38,852 nucleotides of DNA from Flavihumibacter sp. CACIAM 22H1 (GCF_001601815.1 NZ_LUKG01000009.1:7307-46158); one strand, 5' to 3'; counted from the first letter of the stretch, positions 15,126 to 25,941 are shown. Numbers and translations are program-made. Notes: generated by a model from the sequence alone, not told the origin.

Positions 15126-18100
15126 ATGGAAAACGGAAGAAAAGCTCCAAACAAATGGAAACAATGGAGGGGGGGCGCCCTGCTGTTGTTTTGTTTTTCC
15201 CTGCTTGCGGTAGCTGCTCAGTCGCAATCGCTTGTAAAGGGTATGGTAACCGGACCTAACGGGTCGCCCGCTCCTGGTGTTACCATTCAGCAAAAAGGCG
15301 CCAAATCCCAAACCCTTACTGATTCACTGGGCAGGTTTTCAATTTCGGTTACTGATCCCATGCAGGCCGTATTGATTTTTTCCTCCGTTGGTTTTGAAAC
15401 CAAAGAGCTTGTCCTCAATGGCAAAACCACGCTTAATGTATCGCTTGAAATTGTTACCAAAATGCTCGATGAAGTGGTGGCAGTAGGATATGGTACGGTA
15501 AAAAAACGCGATGTAACAGGAGCCGTAGCTTCTATAAAGGGCGAAGAGCTGATGAAAACCAACCCTACCAGTATCAACCAGGCTCTACAGGGTAAAATAG
15601 CGGGGGTAATAGTTAGTCAGGCAGATGGAGCACCCGGCGCAGGCATCAATATTCAGATAAGAGGCGCCAACTCCTTTTCTACCAGTACGGAACCTCTTTA
15701 TGTAATCGATGGGGTTCCTTTCAATGCCGGTGAAGCACCTGGTACTGATTTTGCCACCAAGCAAACCAATAACCCGCTGAATCTTATCAACCCGCGTGAT
15801 GTTTTGTCTATAGAAGTATTAAAAGATGCATCTGCAACCGCCATTTATGGATCGCGCGGAGCCAATGGAGTAGTGCTGATCACAACAAAAGGAGGTAGCA
15901 GAAACCGTACCCGGGTAGAATTCAGTTCCACTACCACCGTATCCCGGGCAGTAAGAAAAATTGCTGTGCTGGATGCGGCTACCTACGCCGAATACCGCAA
16001 TGAAATGATCCGTAACCGCTATCTCTACGACGGCGGTGAATTTGTTGCCGATTCGGTACTGCCCTTTCCCATTCCAGGCCGCTGGGCTTATACGAGGGTA
16101 ATAGATCCGGTTACCGGCCAGGAAAAAATTATTGACAGCGCCTATAATCCCAGTCCACAGGATTATCGCGATGGGTATATGAACAACGGAACAAACTGGC
16201 AAGACCAGATTTTCCAAACCGCTCTGTCGCAGGACTATAACCTGAGTATTTCAGGTGGTGATGAAAAAGGAACCTACCTGTTTTCCATTGGAGCCCTGGA
16301 TCAGCAGGGTATTATTCGCAATTCATATTTTAAGCGCTATAATATCCGCTCCAATATAGATCGTAAAATAAACGACTGGTTCAGTGTCGGAAATTACCTG
16401 ACCGCTTCCAAATCGGATAACCGGATGGCCCGTACCAATTCTGAAACCTATGGCATTATTCCTTCTGCACTGGCATTTACTCCTACACGTACCGTATTTG
16501 ATCCAGATGAGCCTTCCGGTGTTTCTGAAGATTTTTCCAATGGCTTATCTAATCCCTATCTCTATGTACGTACCGCAAAAAATGTATTGGGTTCTATGAA
16601 CCTGTATAACTCCAGTTTTGCAAAGATAAAGCTGACCGATTTCCTGACCTTTAAGCAGGACCTGGGGTATGCGTACAGTTATAATCAGCGCGATATTTAT
16701 TATAACCGGTTTATCAGCGGTGGAATTGCTCCTGTTAATGGATACGGTATGCAGTCTGATAATTATTACCAAAGCGTGCTGCTGCAATCTACCCTTAATT
16801 TCAGTAAACAACTTTCCGCTAATCACCGTATTGATGGCGTAGCCGGTTATACTTATGAAAATGTTACCTGGGGTGGAAAAACTATGAGCGGCTCTAATTT
16901 TCCCAACGATATTACAGAGAACAATGATATGGGAGCCGCCTTGCTGCAAAACATCAACTCCTCCAGTAAAGGCAAAAGTTCCCTGATGTCTTTCCTGGGA
17001 CGGGTTAACTATTCGCTTTTCGATCGGTACCTGATTACCGCTAACTACCGGAGAGATGGATCCAGCCGGCTTTCCAAACAGGGCCGCTGGGCCGATTTTT
17101 ATTCGGTTGCCCTGGCCTGGAAACTTACGGAAGAAGCGTTTATTAAAAACCTGGATTTCTTTGATGAGCTGAAGATCAGGGCTGGTTATGGCGAAACCGG
17201 TAACCAGGGTGTAAGTGCCTATGCTACCCGCTCCAGAATGACTGCGCAAAACTATCCTTACAACGGCTCGCTTCAAAGTGGTTACGCGGAAGATCGTTGG
17301 GGTGGACCGGCGGCGCCCAATCTTAAATGGGAAACAACCCGTCAATTCAATATCGGGTTAGACCTTGGATTTCTTAATAACCGGATCAATTTCGTTGTTG
17401 ATTATTACCATAAGAAAACCGCTGATCTGTTGCAATATGCCTTTATTCCGCTCAGTACCGGTTTCTCCAGCATTGCTACCAATTATGGCAATGTTGAAAA
17501 TAAAGGATTGGAGATCGCAGGAAGTTTCGGCATTATCCAGCGCCCTGATTTTACCTGGAAAATGGATGCTAATATTTCCTTCAACCGAAATAAAATAAGT
17601 GGGCTCGATGCAGATCAGTTCTCAGATGTAGTCTGGGGTCTGGAAAGCATGTTTCTTCGTAGAAACGGCTACGCCATCGGTACAATTTATGGGTACCAGG
17701 AAAATGGATTTTATGACAATGAAGCCGAAGTGCGGGCAGACCCTGCCTATACCAATGAGTCTGATGCGAAAATAAAAAGCATGGTAGGGCAGGTTAAATA
17801 CCGCGATATCAATAGAGATGGCATTATCGATGACCGGGATAAAACCATTATTGGAAATACCAATCCCGATTTTGTATATGGTATGACCAATACAGTTACC
17901 TACAAAAAGTGGAGCTTTAGTTTCTTTTTGCAGGGTATCCAGGGAAATGATATCCTGAACACCAACCTGCGGGCATTTGATATGGCGTCTACTACCAATA
18001 TGCCACAGTTTGTATGGGATAACCGATGGACACCTGAGAGCAAACAGGCTGCACAGTTTCCCCGCGGCGACATCACTTTTACACGTAGCCTTCGCGCTTC

Positions 18101-18356
18101 GGACCGGTTAATAGAAAACGGTTCTTATCTCCGGTTGAGAAATGTATCCGTTGGGTATCGTTGGGATCGTCCCATTCGCCAGATCAGTTCGCTCAATTTC
18201 ACCCTGTCTGCAAATAACCTGGTTACCTTCACCGATTACAGGTGGTATGATCCGGACGTGAATGCATTTGGAAGTGATCCTGCCCGCCGCGGGGTGGATA
18301 TGGCTTCCTATCCATCTGCACAGACCTTCACCTTTGGCCTGCAAGTGGCATTCTAA
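15126..18356 (+). CDS. SusC/RagA-family TonB-linked outer-membrane transporter
   Basis: Protein of 1076 residues. After a signal peptide (hydrophobic core about 17-33) comes a carboxypeptidase-regulatory-like domain (about 38-115), then the plug with the family signatures VVAVGYGTVKKRDVTGAVA and PTSINQALQGKIAGVIVSQ, the LKDASATAIYGSRGANGVVLITTKGG block, and a long beta-barrel ending in Phe, as expected for assembly by the BAM complex. It lacks the N-terminal STN domain, so it is a transporter without sigma/anti-sigma signalling. With the SusD partner 33 bp downstream it should import oligosaccharides across the outer membrane using TonB energy. The substrate is not predictable from sequence alone. 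Confidence 0.97.
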   Translation: MENGRKAPNKWKQWRGGALLLFCFSLLAVAAQSQSLVKGMVTGPNGSPAPGVTIQQKGAKSQTLTDSLGRFSISVTDPMQAVLIFSSVGFETKELVLNGKTTLNVSLEIVTKMLDEVVAVGYGTVKKRDVTGAVASIKGEELMKTNPTSINQALQGKIAGVIVSQADGAPGAGINIQIRGANSFSTSTEPLYVIDGVPFNAGEAPGTDFATKQTNNPLNLINPRDVLSIEVLKDASATAIYGSRGANGVVLITTKGGSRNRTRVEFSSTTTVSRAVRKIAVLDAATYAEYRNEMIRNRYLYDGGEFVADSVLPFPIPGRWAYTRVIDPVTGQEKIIDSAYNPSPQDYRDGYMNNGTNWQDQIFQTALSQDYNLSISGGDEKGTYLFSIGALDQQGIIRNSYFKRYNIRSNIDRKINDWFSVGNYLTASKSDNRMARTNSETYGIIPSALAFTPTRTVFDPDEPSGVSEDFSNGLSNPYLYVRTAKNVLGSMNLYNSSFAKIKLTDFLTFKQDLGYAYSYNQRDIYYNRFISGGIAPVNGYGMQSDNYYQSVLLQSTLNFSKQLSANHRIDGVAGYTYENVTWGGKTMSGSNFPNDITENNDMGAALLQNINSSSKGKSSLMSFLGRVNYSLFDRYLITANYRRDGSSRLSKQGRWADFYSVALAWKLTEEAFIKNLDFFDELKIRAGYGETGNQGVSAYATRSRMTAQNYPYNGSLQSGYAEDRWGGPAAPNLKWETTRQFNIGLDLGFLNNRINFVVDYYHKKTADLLQYAFIPLSTGFSSIATNYGNVENKGLEIAGSFGIIQRPDFTWKMDANISFNRNKISGLDADQFSDVVWGLESMFLRRNGYAIGTIYGYQENGFYDNEAEVRADPAYTNESDAKIKSMVGQVKYRDINRDGIIDDRDKTIIGNTNPDFVYGMTNTVTYKKWSFSFFLQGIQGNDILNTNLRAFDMASTTNMPQFVWDNRWTPESKQAAQFPRGDITFTRSLRASDRLIENGSYLRLRNVSVGYRWDRPIRQISSLNFTLSANNLVTFTDYRWYDPDVNAFGSDPARRGVDMASYPSAQTFTFGLQVAF

Positions 18357-18389
18357 CGCGTTCCATCAACAGCTAAAACTCGGATAACG

Positions 18390-20096
18390 ATGAAATATTT
18401 ATCAAAACTATTTTTTATACTGATCACTGCCAGCCTGTTTTTTTCCTGTAAAAAAACGCTCGATGAGCAGGCTTATACCTTTGTATCGGGCGAAGAACTG
18501 GTAAAAACGGGTAATTACCGTGAGTTGGTAGCAGGTGCCTATAATACCCTTAGCTTTCCATTTGAATGGGGTAATTACCACAATATTGTAAATTTTGATG
18601 TGGATTATCAAACCGGTCCAACCTGGGCATTTGGAGAGCTGGGGGCCGGAAATTTCTATGAAAACGGCTCAAGCCGTAGTTTTTATCAATCCTATTATCA
18701 ATCTATCCACCGGGCCAACTACCATTCCAGCCTGGTGGCAAGGATGGCTATTCCTGAAGATGAAAAAAACAATGCCATCGGTGAGTTGAAGTTTCTGAAA
18801 GCATGGGCCTATTTCAACCTGGTTCAATTTTATGGAGACCTGGTCTTGTATAAGGTGTCGGTATCAGAAGGCGCTCCACTTTATATGCCGCGCTCTTCCA
18901 TTAAAGAAGTATACGAACATATTATTGAGGAACTCAAAATTGCAGAAACCTCGATGTATTCCACAAAGGATGCCAAGTACCAGAAAGGACATCCTTCCAG
19001 TGGCGCTGCCAAAGCCTTGCTGGCAAAAGTTTATTGCACCATCGGTTCAGCTTCCATGCCCACCGGTAGCCAGGTCTCTGTGATGGGTGGACTCGCTTTT
19101 TATTATGATGATGAAAACAATAAGGTGCTGGTGCCCTACCCGTCGAAGCAGAATTTTGCCAAAAACCAGGTGGCTGGTTACGAATCCTTTGATTCTAAGG
19201 AATACTATCGCCTGGGTATGGAAAAAGCAAAAGAACTGATTGAGTCGAATCAGTTTGAATTATACGGATCACAAGCGGAATTATGGTCGCCTTCCAGTAA
19301 AAATGGGGCAGAGTTCATTTTTACACTTCAAACCATTGCAGGAAATGCTACACTCAGCAATTTTGTAGCTACGGATTATTGCGGTTATTATGCACCCACC
19401 GGCGCACTGCTCAATGGATACTATGTGCAAAGAGACCACTGGTACCAGTTGTTTGATGAGGGCGATGAGCGAATTACCTGGGGTGTTATGCACCGGGTGC
19501 CTTACACCTATGATGCAGCTACCGGTACGTTGTATTATTCCTATTATCCTGCAAAGGACAGTGTAAAAGTAAGACTTGGTATGGATGGTTATAAACCAAC
19601 AGACCAGCTGCGGTACGACGCGCATTTATATGGTTCAAAACTTATGAAATTCCGCCAGGTATCCAATGCCCTGGATGGTAACCGTACAGATTTCAACTTT
19701 CCCTTTATCCGGTATGCGGAAGTACTGTTATTGTATGCAGAAGCCGATAATGAAGTAAATGGCCTGCCCTCAGCATACGCTATTCAGCAGGTGGAGAAAT
19801 TAAATACCCGCAACAAATCGGTACTGGCATCTTCCATCGGGGCCAACCAGCCCTGGACAACCGAATCTTTCCGGTCGTATATACTGGAAGAACGCGCAAA
19901 GGAGTTTGCCGCAGAAGGTATTCGCCGATTTGATCTGCTTCGTTGGGGTATTTATCTGCAGACAATGAACGCCCTTGGTGGTACAGATGAAAATGGTGTT
20001 ATAAAACGTCGTGAACAACGGCATTTATTGATGCCCCTGCCTGCAGACGAAGTAAATACCAATCCATTTATTGAATCGAATAATCCGGGCTGGTAG
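18390..20096 (+). CDS. SusD/RagB-family surface glycan-binding lipoprotein
   Basis: Lipoprotein of 568 residues with Cys20 after ASLFFS and a KK-rich start to the mature chain. Typical SusD elements are an N-terminal helical SusD-like region with the FLKAWAYFNLVQFYGDL segment, a middle region with HPSSGAAKALLAKVY, and the C-terminal signature LEERAKEFAAEGIRRFDLLRWG. It forms a lid on the SusC barrel and delivers the glycan. The order and 33-bp spacing after susC are standard for a PUL. Confidence 0.96.
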   Translation: MKYLSKLFFILITASLFFSCKKTLDEQAYTFVSGEELVKTGNYRELVAGAYNTLSFPFEWGNYHNIVNFDVDYQTGPTWAFGELGAGNFYENGSSRSFYQSYYQSIHRANYHSSLVARMAIPEDEKNNAIGELKFLKAWAYFNLVQFYGDLVLYKVSVSEGAPLYMPRSSIKEVYEHIIEELKIAETSMYSTKDAKYQKGHPSSGAAKALLAKVYCTIGSASMPTGSQVSVMGGLAFYYDDENNKVLVPYPSKQNFAKNQVAGYESFDSKEYYRLGMEKAKELIESNQFELYGSQAELWSPSSKNGAEFIFTLQTIAGNATLSNFVATDYCGYYAPTGALLNGYYVQRDHWYQLFDEGDERITWGVMHRVPYTYDAATGTLYYSYYPAKDSVKVRLGMDGYKPTDQLRYDAHLYGSKLMKFRQVSNALDGNRTDFNFPFIRYAEVLLLYAEADNEVNGLPSAYAIQQVEKLNTRNKSVLASSIGANQPWTTESFRSYILEERAKEFAAEGIRRFDLLRWGIYLQTMNALGGTDENGVIKRREQRHLLMPLPADEVNTNPFIESNNPGW

Positions 20097-20122
20097 TTGT
20101 TTAACGCATAATCATTAAGGAA

Positions 20123-21259
20123 ATGAAAAAGACTATACTAACGCATCTCTCTTTCTTTTCAGTGCTCCTGTTACTGGTGCTGATAGCATCCTGTAAAAAA
20201 GACGAGGCAAAGCCTGCTGTGCCTGAAATACTTTCCGTATCAACCATCAAAAAAACCGACAGTTTAATATATGAAGGTAATATGGGCGACTGGATTGCAA
20301 TTCATGGCACCAGTCTGGCAAATATTATGGAAATAAAACTCAATGATGTACTGGTTGACCTGGAAGAGATCTATGAAGAAAACGGCGTGGTTTACCTGCA
20401 GATACCGGTTAAACTGCCAATAGAGATAACGGATAAATTATACCTCACAACAAAAGGAGGAGCGTCTGTTCTGAATTTTAAGGTAAACAGCCCCGACCTG
20501 GAACTGACCGGCATGTTCAATGAATATACCCTGCCCGGAGATACCATTCGTATTTATGGCAAATTTCTTCAGTTGTACGAGGTGGATGCCAGTAATTCTG
20601 TAGTGCTGTTTGGAGAAATGGAATCGCCGGTTATTGCTGCAACAGATAATTACCTCACCGCCAAAGTGCCGGCCACTGTGCAGCCCAATGTAAAAGTGAA
20701 ATTGAGGAATAATAAATACAACGCGGAAGCTGTTTGTCCGGGTTATTACCAGGATAAAAATCATGTGATAACATCGTTTGACAGCGATTTCCCTTATACA
20801 AGCGGAACGGGACAGCAATGGGTAGGAGCCGGTCCGGAACCAAAGCCCACATCCGGTAACTATATCCGGTTTGAGGTTGATCAACAGAAATACCCCAATG
20901 GATTAGGCTGGTTTTACCTGATGGAAAACAGTTACGATTATCAGCTCGATATGATTCAGCATCCCGAAAAATATGTGTTGAAGTTTGAGCTGAATATGGG
21001 GCTGCCTATACGTAAAACCAATTTCTTTATCTATTACTATTGGGCGGTTGCCCCCAGCCCGATCGGCGGCGATTTTTTTACCGTCCAAAACCTGGGGCGC
21101 TGGCAAACAATTGCAATTCCCCTGGAAAAAATAATTCCGATGGGCAATACCGGAACGTCTACCAGCTTTTCCTTGAATTTCCGGGTTGAAAATTTTTCTC
21201 CGGTTGAACAGGTGGCTATGTATTTTGACAATTTCAGGATCTACAAAAAAGGTGAATAG
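20123..21259 (+). CDS. Surface glycan-binding lipoprotein (SGBP-B-like)
   Basis: Lipoprotein of 378 residues: LIASC with lipidated Cys24, then IPT/TIG-like immunoglobulin domains (about 35-125 and 125-210; VPEILSVSTIKKTDS and DWIAIHGTSLANI mark the first), and a C-terminal beta-sandwich (about 215-375, WVGAGPEPKPTSGNYIRFE to the FDNFRIYKKGE end) that resembles the glycan-binding domain of SGBP-B proteins. It is predicted to be displayed on the cell surface with aromatic residues in the binding site. The position directly after susD is typical. It carries no catalytic residues I can see. Confidence 0.82.
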   Translation: MKKTILTHLSFFSVLLLLVLIASCKKDEAKPAVPEILSVSTIKKTDSLIYEGNMGDWIAIHGTSLANIMEIKLNDVLVDLEEIYEENGVVYLQIPVKLPIEITDKLYLTTKGGASVLNFKVNSPDLELTGMFNEYTLPGDTIRIYGKFLQLYEVDASNSVVLFGEMESPVIAATDNYLTAKVPATVQPNVKVKLRNNKYNAEAVCPGYYQDKNHVITSFDSDFPYTSGTGQQWVGAGPEPKPTSGNYIRFEVDQQKYPNGLGWFYLMENSYDYQLDMIQHPEKYVLKFELNMGLPIRKTNFFIYYYWAVAPSPIGGDFFTVQNLGRWQTIAIPLEKIIPMGNTGTSTSFSLNFRVENFSPVEQVAMYFDNFRIYKKGE

Positions 21260-21290
21260 TTCATAAATTTTCTAATCCAAGCATCGTTTT

Positions 21291-23270
21291 ATGTTTCATT
21301 TTTTAAGGTTTTTACTGGTACTGTGTACAATTGCTGCTTTACCTGTACAGTCTATTGCAAAAGAAGTGTATATCGATAAACTGGACCTTCGCCTTCTTTT
21401 GCAGGACTGGGGCGCGCCGGTTATTAATAAATCGGTTATTGGCAGTCCTTTGTCTGTCGGCGGGGTTCGTTATTCCCGGGGTATTGGTACACACTCGGTA
21501 AGTCGGTTTATGTTAAAGCTGGGAGGTAAAGCCAGTTTTATTAGCGGCTTTGTAGGAGCCGACGATCGCAATGATTATACCATGGATATGGCCTTTAAAA
21601 TCCTGGCCGATGGTGAAGTGATCTGGACCAGTAATATTATGCGTAAAGGCATGCCTGCCCAACCATTCAACGTTGATCTTAAAGGAAAACAACAAATAGT
21701 ATTAATGGTAACGGAGGCCGGAGATGGTATTATGTACGATCATGCCGATTGGCTGGAAGTGAAAATTGAAACATCCGGAGAAGTAATTCCACTGAGTGCT
21801 TATCCCGAATCTATTGCTAAAGAAAAATACATTCTTACCCCTAAGCCAGCGGATAAACCCCGCATCAATTCTCCCAGCGTTTTTGGGGTACGGCCTTCCA
21901 ATCCTTTTCTTTACCAGGTGGTAGCTACTGGAAAAAGGCCCATGAAGTTTACCGCCTACCAGTTGCCAAAAGGCTTGTCAATTGATGAAACTACCGGGTT
22001 AATTACCGGAAAAATTGAACAGGCAGGCAGGTACTATATGGTAGTGCGCGCCGATAATGAAGCAGGCGGTGATTTTAGGCGTGTTACGGTGGAAGTAGGC
22101 GATAAAATTGCACTTACCCCGCCAATGGGCTGGAACAGCTGGAACTGCTGGGGCATTAACGTAGACGAACAAAAAGTTAAAGATGCCGCTGATTTTATGA
22201 GCCGTGAACTGGTTAACCATGGATGGTCTTATATCAATATTGATGATGGCTGGGAAGCTAAAACAAGAACGAAAGAAGGCGAATTGCCGGGTAATGAGAA
22301 ATTTCCTGACTTTAAACGACTAGCGGATTATATACACGCAAAGGGCTTGAAATTTGGGATCTATTCCTCACCCGGTCCCCGAACCTGCGGAGGATACCTG
22401 GGTAGTTATGGCCATGAAGCCATTGATGCCAAAACCTGGGCAAATTGGGGAGTAGATTACCTGAAATATGATTATTGCCTGTATACCGACGTTGCCCCTG
22501 TGCCTACCGAAACCATTATTAAAGCACCCTATGTACTGATGGGAGAGGAGTTGAAAAAACAAGAACGGGATATCGTTTATTGTGTTGGATACGGTGCACC
22601 GAATGTATGGTACTGGGGGCAGGAAGCCAATGGTAACCAGTGGCGTACTACCCGCGATATTACCGATGATTGGAACGTTGTGGTGGCAATAGGCGCTTTT
22701 CAGGACCTGATGGCGCCAGTAACCAAACCAGGTCAGTACAATGACCCCGATATGCTGGTGGTTGGTAAACTAGGCGGTGGATGGGGAGCTAAAATGCACG
22801 ATTCCAAACTTACGGCCGACGAGCAATACAGCCACCTGAGTCTTTGGAGTTTACTCTCTTCTCCACTGCTGATCGGTTGTGATATGAATGCAATGGATGC
22901 ATTTACCCTAAACCTGCTTACCAACGACGAAGTAATTGCAGTAAACCAGGATCCATTGGTTAAGCCGGCAAAAAAAATACTTACTAAAAACGGCCAGGTT
23001 TGGTCGAAAGAACTGGAAGATGGCTCAATTGCAGTGGGTTTTTTTAATATGGATCCATATTATATTCTTTGGGATAAATCTCGCGAAACTGCCATCCAGC
23101 AGGAGCAGTATGAAATTTCAGTAGATTGGACACAACTTGGTATAAAAGGTGAATACCAGGTAAGAGATCTTTGGACACAAAAGGATATTGGAAAGGCTAC
23201 TCAAAAATACACTGCCAAAGTTCCTTACCACGGGGTGAAGTTCCTGAAATTAACACCGGTTAAAAAATAA
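21291..23270 (+). CDS. GH27 glycoside hydrolase with NPCBM domain (alpha-galactosidase-like)
   Basis: Protein of 659 residues, signal peptide about 1-23. Domains: NPCBM carbohydrate-binding module (about 25-160), an Ig-like putative cell-adhesion domain (about 200-270), the GH27 TIM barrel (about 275-575, starting [14 protein letters not shown]) and a C-terminal beta domain. Catalytic Asp394 in LKYDYC is the nucleophile, and Asp456 in [11 protein letters not shown] matches the acid/base of human alpha-galactosidase A. The segment at 431-443 ([13 protein letters not shown]), where galactosidases normally have C-E-W-G or C-Q-Y-G, is altered and longer by a residue. GH27 includes alpha-galactosidases, alpha-N-acetylgalactosaminidases, beta-L-arabinopyranosidases and isomaltodextranases, so the specificity is open. 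Location is periplasm or surface. Confidence 0.92.
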   Translation: MFHFLRFLLVLCTIAALPVQSIAKEVYIDKLDLRLLLQDWGAPVINKSVIGSPLSVGGVRYSRGIGTHSVSRFMLKLGGKASFISGFVGADDRNDYTMDMAFKILADGEVIWTSNIMRKGMPAQPFNVDLKGKQQIVLMVTEAGDGIMYDHADWLEVKIETSGEVIPLSAYPESIAKEKYILTPKPADKPRINSPSVFGVRPSNPFLYQVVATGKRPMKFTAYQLPKGLSIDETTGLITGKIEQAGRYYMVVRADNEAGGDFRRVTVEVGDKIALTPPMGWNSWNCWGINVDEQKVKDAADFMSRELVNHGWSYINIDDGWEAKTRTKEGELPGNEKFPDFKRLADYIHAKGLKFGIYSSPGPRTCGGYLGSYGHEAIDAKTWANWGVDYLKYDYCLYTDVAPVPTETIIKAPYVLMGEELKKQERDIVYCVGYGAPNVWYWGQEANGNQWRTTRDITDDWNVVVAIGAFQDLMAPVTKPGQYNDPDMLVVGKLGGGWGAKMHDSKLTADEQYSHLSLWSLLSSPLLIGCDMNAMDAFTLNLLTNDEVIAVNQDPLVKPAKKILTKNGQVWSKELEDGSIAVGFFNMDPYYILWDKSRETAIQQEQYEISVDWTQLGIKGEYQVRDLWTQKDIGKATQKYTAKVPYHGVKFLKLTPVKK

Positions 23271-23307
23271 TCCAACATCTTATTATTTATTACTACAACC
23301 GACATCA

Positions 23308-24372
23308 ATGAATAGAAGAAATTTTCTGAAATATTCCGCTTTGGGAACAGCTGCCCTGTCGGCCACCGTTCCTGCGCTGGCAGTAACCGGTACAGGTGCC
23401 GCCAATGGAATATCCGATATAAAACCTATTGCCGGATCCTGGTTTGAATTTCAGCATTTATTACCTGCGGAAGGAGAATACTGGGATAAAGATCTTGCTC
23501 AATTTACCGAACAGCAATGGAAGGATAAGGTAAAAGAAATTAGTGAACTTGGCTTTGAATACCTGGTTATCCAGGAGGTGGCGCTCGACGGAAAATCGAT
23601 TTATCCTTCCAAGCTGGTTCCACAATATAAGTTGGGCTGTGCCGATCCCCTGGAAGCGGTATTGGCTGCAGGAGATGAGGTAGGTATGAAGTTTTTTTTA
23701 AGCAACGATTTTTGGGACGATTGCCAGAAAGGAGAATTCCTGATGACGGATCCTGGTATTAAAAAGTTGCGGAATAAAGCCATGGAAGAAATTGTAAAAA
23801 AATACGGCCACCATTCCAGTTTTTATGGATGGTATTTTCCGAACGAATCTTACCTGATGCCTTATTTTGATGAAAAATTCATCAGGTATGTAAACGAGTG
23901 TTCTCATGTAGCGCGCTCCCTGCAACCGGCTTCTTTTAACCTGATAGCACCTTATAATATTAAAGCGGAAAAATCAGATAGTCATTTTGTAAAGCAATTG
24001 GAGCGTATGAATATTGACGTTATTGCTTACCAGGATGGGGTTGGAGTAAACCATGCTAAACTGGGAGAGCCTGCCAAACATTTTGAAAACCTTTGCCGCG
24101 CTCATCAACAGGCGGCCCGTTCCAGGATCTGGGCCGATATGGAAGTATTTTATTTTGAAAAAGGAACCAAGGATAATCTGCTGCCAGCTGATTTTGAAAC
24201 AAGAATCCTGCAGCAAATGAAAGACCTTTCGCCGTTTGTAGATAAGATTTTGATTTATCAATACCTGGGCTGCTTCAATAAGCCTGGTTCCACGGCATAT
24301 GCAGGGCATCGTAACCAGGAATCAGTTCGATTGTATAATCAATACAAATCCTGGTTAGAGAAAAGAAAATAA
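23308..24372 (+). CDS. DUF4434-family secreted protein, candidate glycoside hydrolase
   Basis: Protein of 354 residues. The N-terminus [17 protein letters not shown] fits a Tat-type or lipid-free secretion signal with adjacent Arg. The chain looks like a TIM-barrel enzyme. [15 protein letters not shown] and EFLVIQE-type strands open the barrel; GWYFPNE at 174-180 (Glu180) and WADME at 275-279 (Glu279) fall at positions that would suit the acid/base and nucleophile of a clan GH-A retaining enzyme. The same two Glu-bearing motifs are found in the second DUF4434 protein of this operon. No activity is known to me for this protein; glycoside hydrolase is an inference from fold and context. It lies 37 bp after the GH27 gene. 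Confidence 0.75.
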   Translation: MNRRNFLKYSALGTAALSATVPALAVTGTGAANGISDIKPIAGSWFEFQHLLPAEGEYWDKDLAQFTEQQWKDKVKEISELGFEYLVIQEVALDGKSIYPSKLVPQYKLGCADPLEAVLAAGDEVGMKFFLSNDFWDDCQKGEFLMTDPGIKKLRNKAMEEIVKKYGHHSSFYGWYFPNESYLMPYFDEKFIRYVNECSHVARSLQPASFNLIAPYNIKAEKSDSHFVKQLERMNIDVIAYQDGVGVNHAKLGEPAKHFENLCRAHQQAARSRIWADMEVFYFEKGTKDNLLPADFETRILQQMKDLSPFVDKILIYQYLGCFNKPGSTAYAGHRNQESVRLYNQYKSWLEKRK

Positions 24373-24393
24373 TTGTTTCAAAAAATTGTACAC

Positions 24394-25941
24394 ATGACCC
24401 GATTCATTTATACCGTATTGCTGGCAGCCGGCTTCTCAATGTGTTCGCCCAAAAAAGATGGAAGCGCTGAGCAAAATCCCGGGCAGGAAATAACAAAAGC
24501 TGTTTTATTAAACAAGATAAAAGGCGGTTGGGCCGGTCAAACGATTGGCGTTACCCTTGGCTGGCCTTCTGAATTCCGCTATCTCGGTACATTTATTCAA
24601 GACTATGAAACAATAAAATGGCACGATGATTATGTGAATGAAGCAATGACCACTTTTCCTGGTTTGTATGATGATGTGTATGTAGACCTGACCTTTGTGG
24701 AGGTATTTGAAAAGTTGGGCATCAATGCTGCTGTAGACTCTTTTGGGCACGCATTTATGGGCAAAAAATATGAGTTATGGCATGCCAACCAGGCCGGCCG
24801 GTATAATTTGCAGCAGGGGATCCCGGCCGACAGCTCCGGCCATTGGTTGCACAATCCCCATGCCGATGATATCGATTTTCAAATAGAAGCAGATTTTGCT
24901 GGTCTGATGAGTCCGGGTATGCCGGGTGCTGCCACTGCTATCGCTAACAAACTTGGCCGTATCATGAATTCTGGCGATGGCTTGTATGGTGGTATTTATG
25001 TGGCCAATATGTATGCATTGGCATTCACCGATTCCGATATACCCCGTATCGTGAAAAATGCATTAAAAGTCATTCCCGAACAAAGTAAGTTTTATCAGTG
25101 CATAGCGGATGTTATCAAATGGCACCAACAATACCCCGATGATTGGAAACAGACCTGGTTTGAAGTGCAGAAAAAATGGGCGGAAGAAACGGGCTGCCCC
25201 AATGGCGTATTTCATCCACTTAATATCGATGCCAAGTTAAATGCTGCCTACGTGGTAATCGGGTTACTCTATGGAAAGGGTGACTTTACTCAAACACTGG
25301 AAATTGCTACCCGCCTGGGGCAGGATTCTGATTGCAATCCTGCCACGGCTGCCGGTGTGCTGGGTGTAATTAAAGGGTATGACAATATTCCTGCTTATTG
25401 GCTGAAGCCGTTACAGCGTGCGGAACAACGAAATTTTTCCTTTACAGATCTTTCACTCGAAAAAGTGTATGCGATCGGTTATAAACATGCCCTGGAAAAT
25501 ATTGCAGCAAATCAGGGTGATACTGCCCAGGATATTATCCGTTTTCCTGCTCCCGCGCTAACTACCGTAGAGTTTGAGGAGAATTTTGCCGGTCATCACC
25601 CGAAACAGTTTATTCCATTGGGAAAAATTTTTGCGGATGAACTGGTATTCGAAATGGAAGGTATCGGGTTTGTTATACGCGGCCATGCAGCAAAAAAAGC
25701 AGCCGATGCTCCTCCGCATGTACTACAGGCAACCCTGCTGATAGACGGTAAAGAAGTTGAAACCGCCAACTTTCCGGTTGATCCCATTTACAGCCGCACT
25801 GAATTATTCTGGCAATACCGAATGTTGCCGGGTAAACACGAGGTGCGTATCAGGGTAAATAATCCTCATCCTGCCTATGAATTCAGAACGGTAGATTGCC
25901 TGGTATACGACACTAAAAAGAATATTGGTCAGAGAAAATAA
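24394..25941 (+). CDS. ADP-ribosylglycohydrolase-fold lipoprotein with C-terminal beta domain
   Basis: The ATG at 24394 gives 515 residues; a TTG at 24373 is unlikely. Cys17 follows AAGFSM, a non-canonical lipobox. The region at about 34-340 is an ADP-ribosylglycohydrolase-like all-alpha domain: KGGWAGQTIG (43-52), DDVYVDL (93-99) and QDSDCNPATAAGVLG (310-324), where Asp311 and Asp313 match the metal-coordinating DxD of the family. The usual following Thr is Cys here. Residues about 375-515 are a beta-rich domain that may bind a ligand. Known members cleave ADP-ribosyl-arginine or -serine and related alpha-ribosyl bonds. In a PUL, secreted with glycan enzymes, an alpha-linked furanoside or other glycosyl bond is more plausible than ADP-ribose. 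The function is inferred. Confidence 0.85.
   Translation: MTRFIYTVLLAAGFSMCSPKKDGSAEQNPGQEITKAVLLNKIKGGWAGQTIGVTLGWPSEFRYLGTFIQDYETIKWHDDYVNEAMTTFPGLYDDVYVDLTFVEVFEKLGINAAVDSFGHAFMGKKYELWHANQAGRYNLQQGIPADSSGHWLHNPHADDIDFQIEADFAGLMSPGMPGAATAIANKLGRIMNSGDGLYGGIYVANMYALAFTDSDIPRIVKNALKVIPEQSKFYQCIADVIKWHQQYPDDWKQTWFEVQKKWAEETGCPNGVFHPLNIDAKLNAAYVVIGLLYGKGDFTQTLEIATRLGQDSDCNPATAAGVLGVIKGYDNIPAYWLKPLQRAEQRNFSFTDLSLEKVYAIGYKHALENIAANQGDTAQDIIRFPAPALTTVEFEENFAGHHPKQFIPLGKIFADELVFEMEGIGFVIRGHAAKKAADAPPHVLQATLLIDGKEVETANFPVDPIYSRTELFWQYRMLPGKHEVRIRVNNPHPAYEFRTVDCLVYDTKKNIGQRK

Noticed and set aside
24394-25941. ADP-ribosylation toxin-antitoxin or phage-defence module
   Set aside because: There is no ADP-ribosyltransferase or toxin partner and the gene is embedded in a glycan operon with an export signal.
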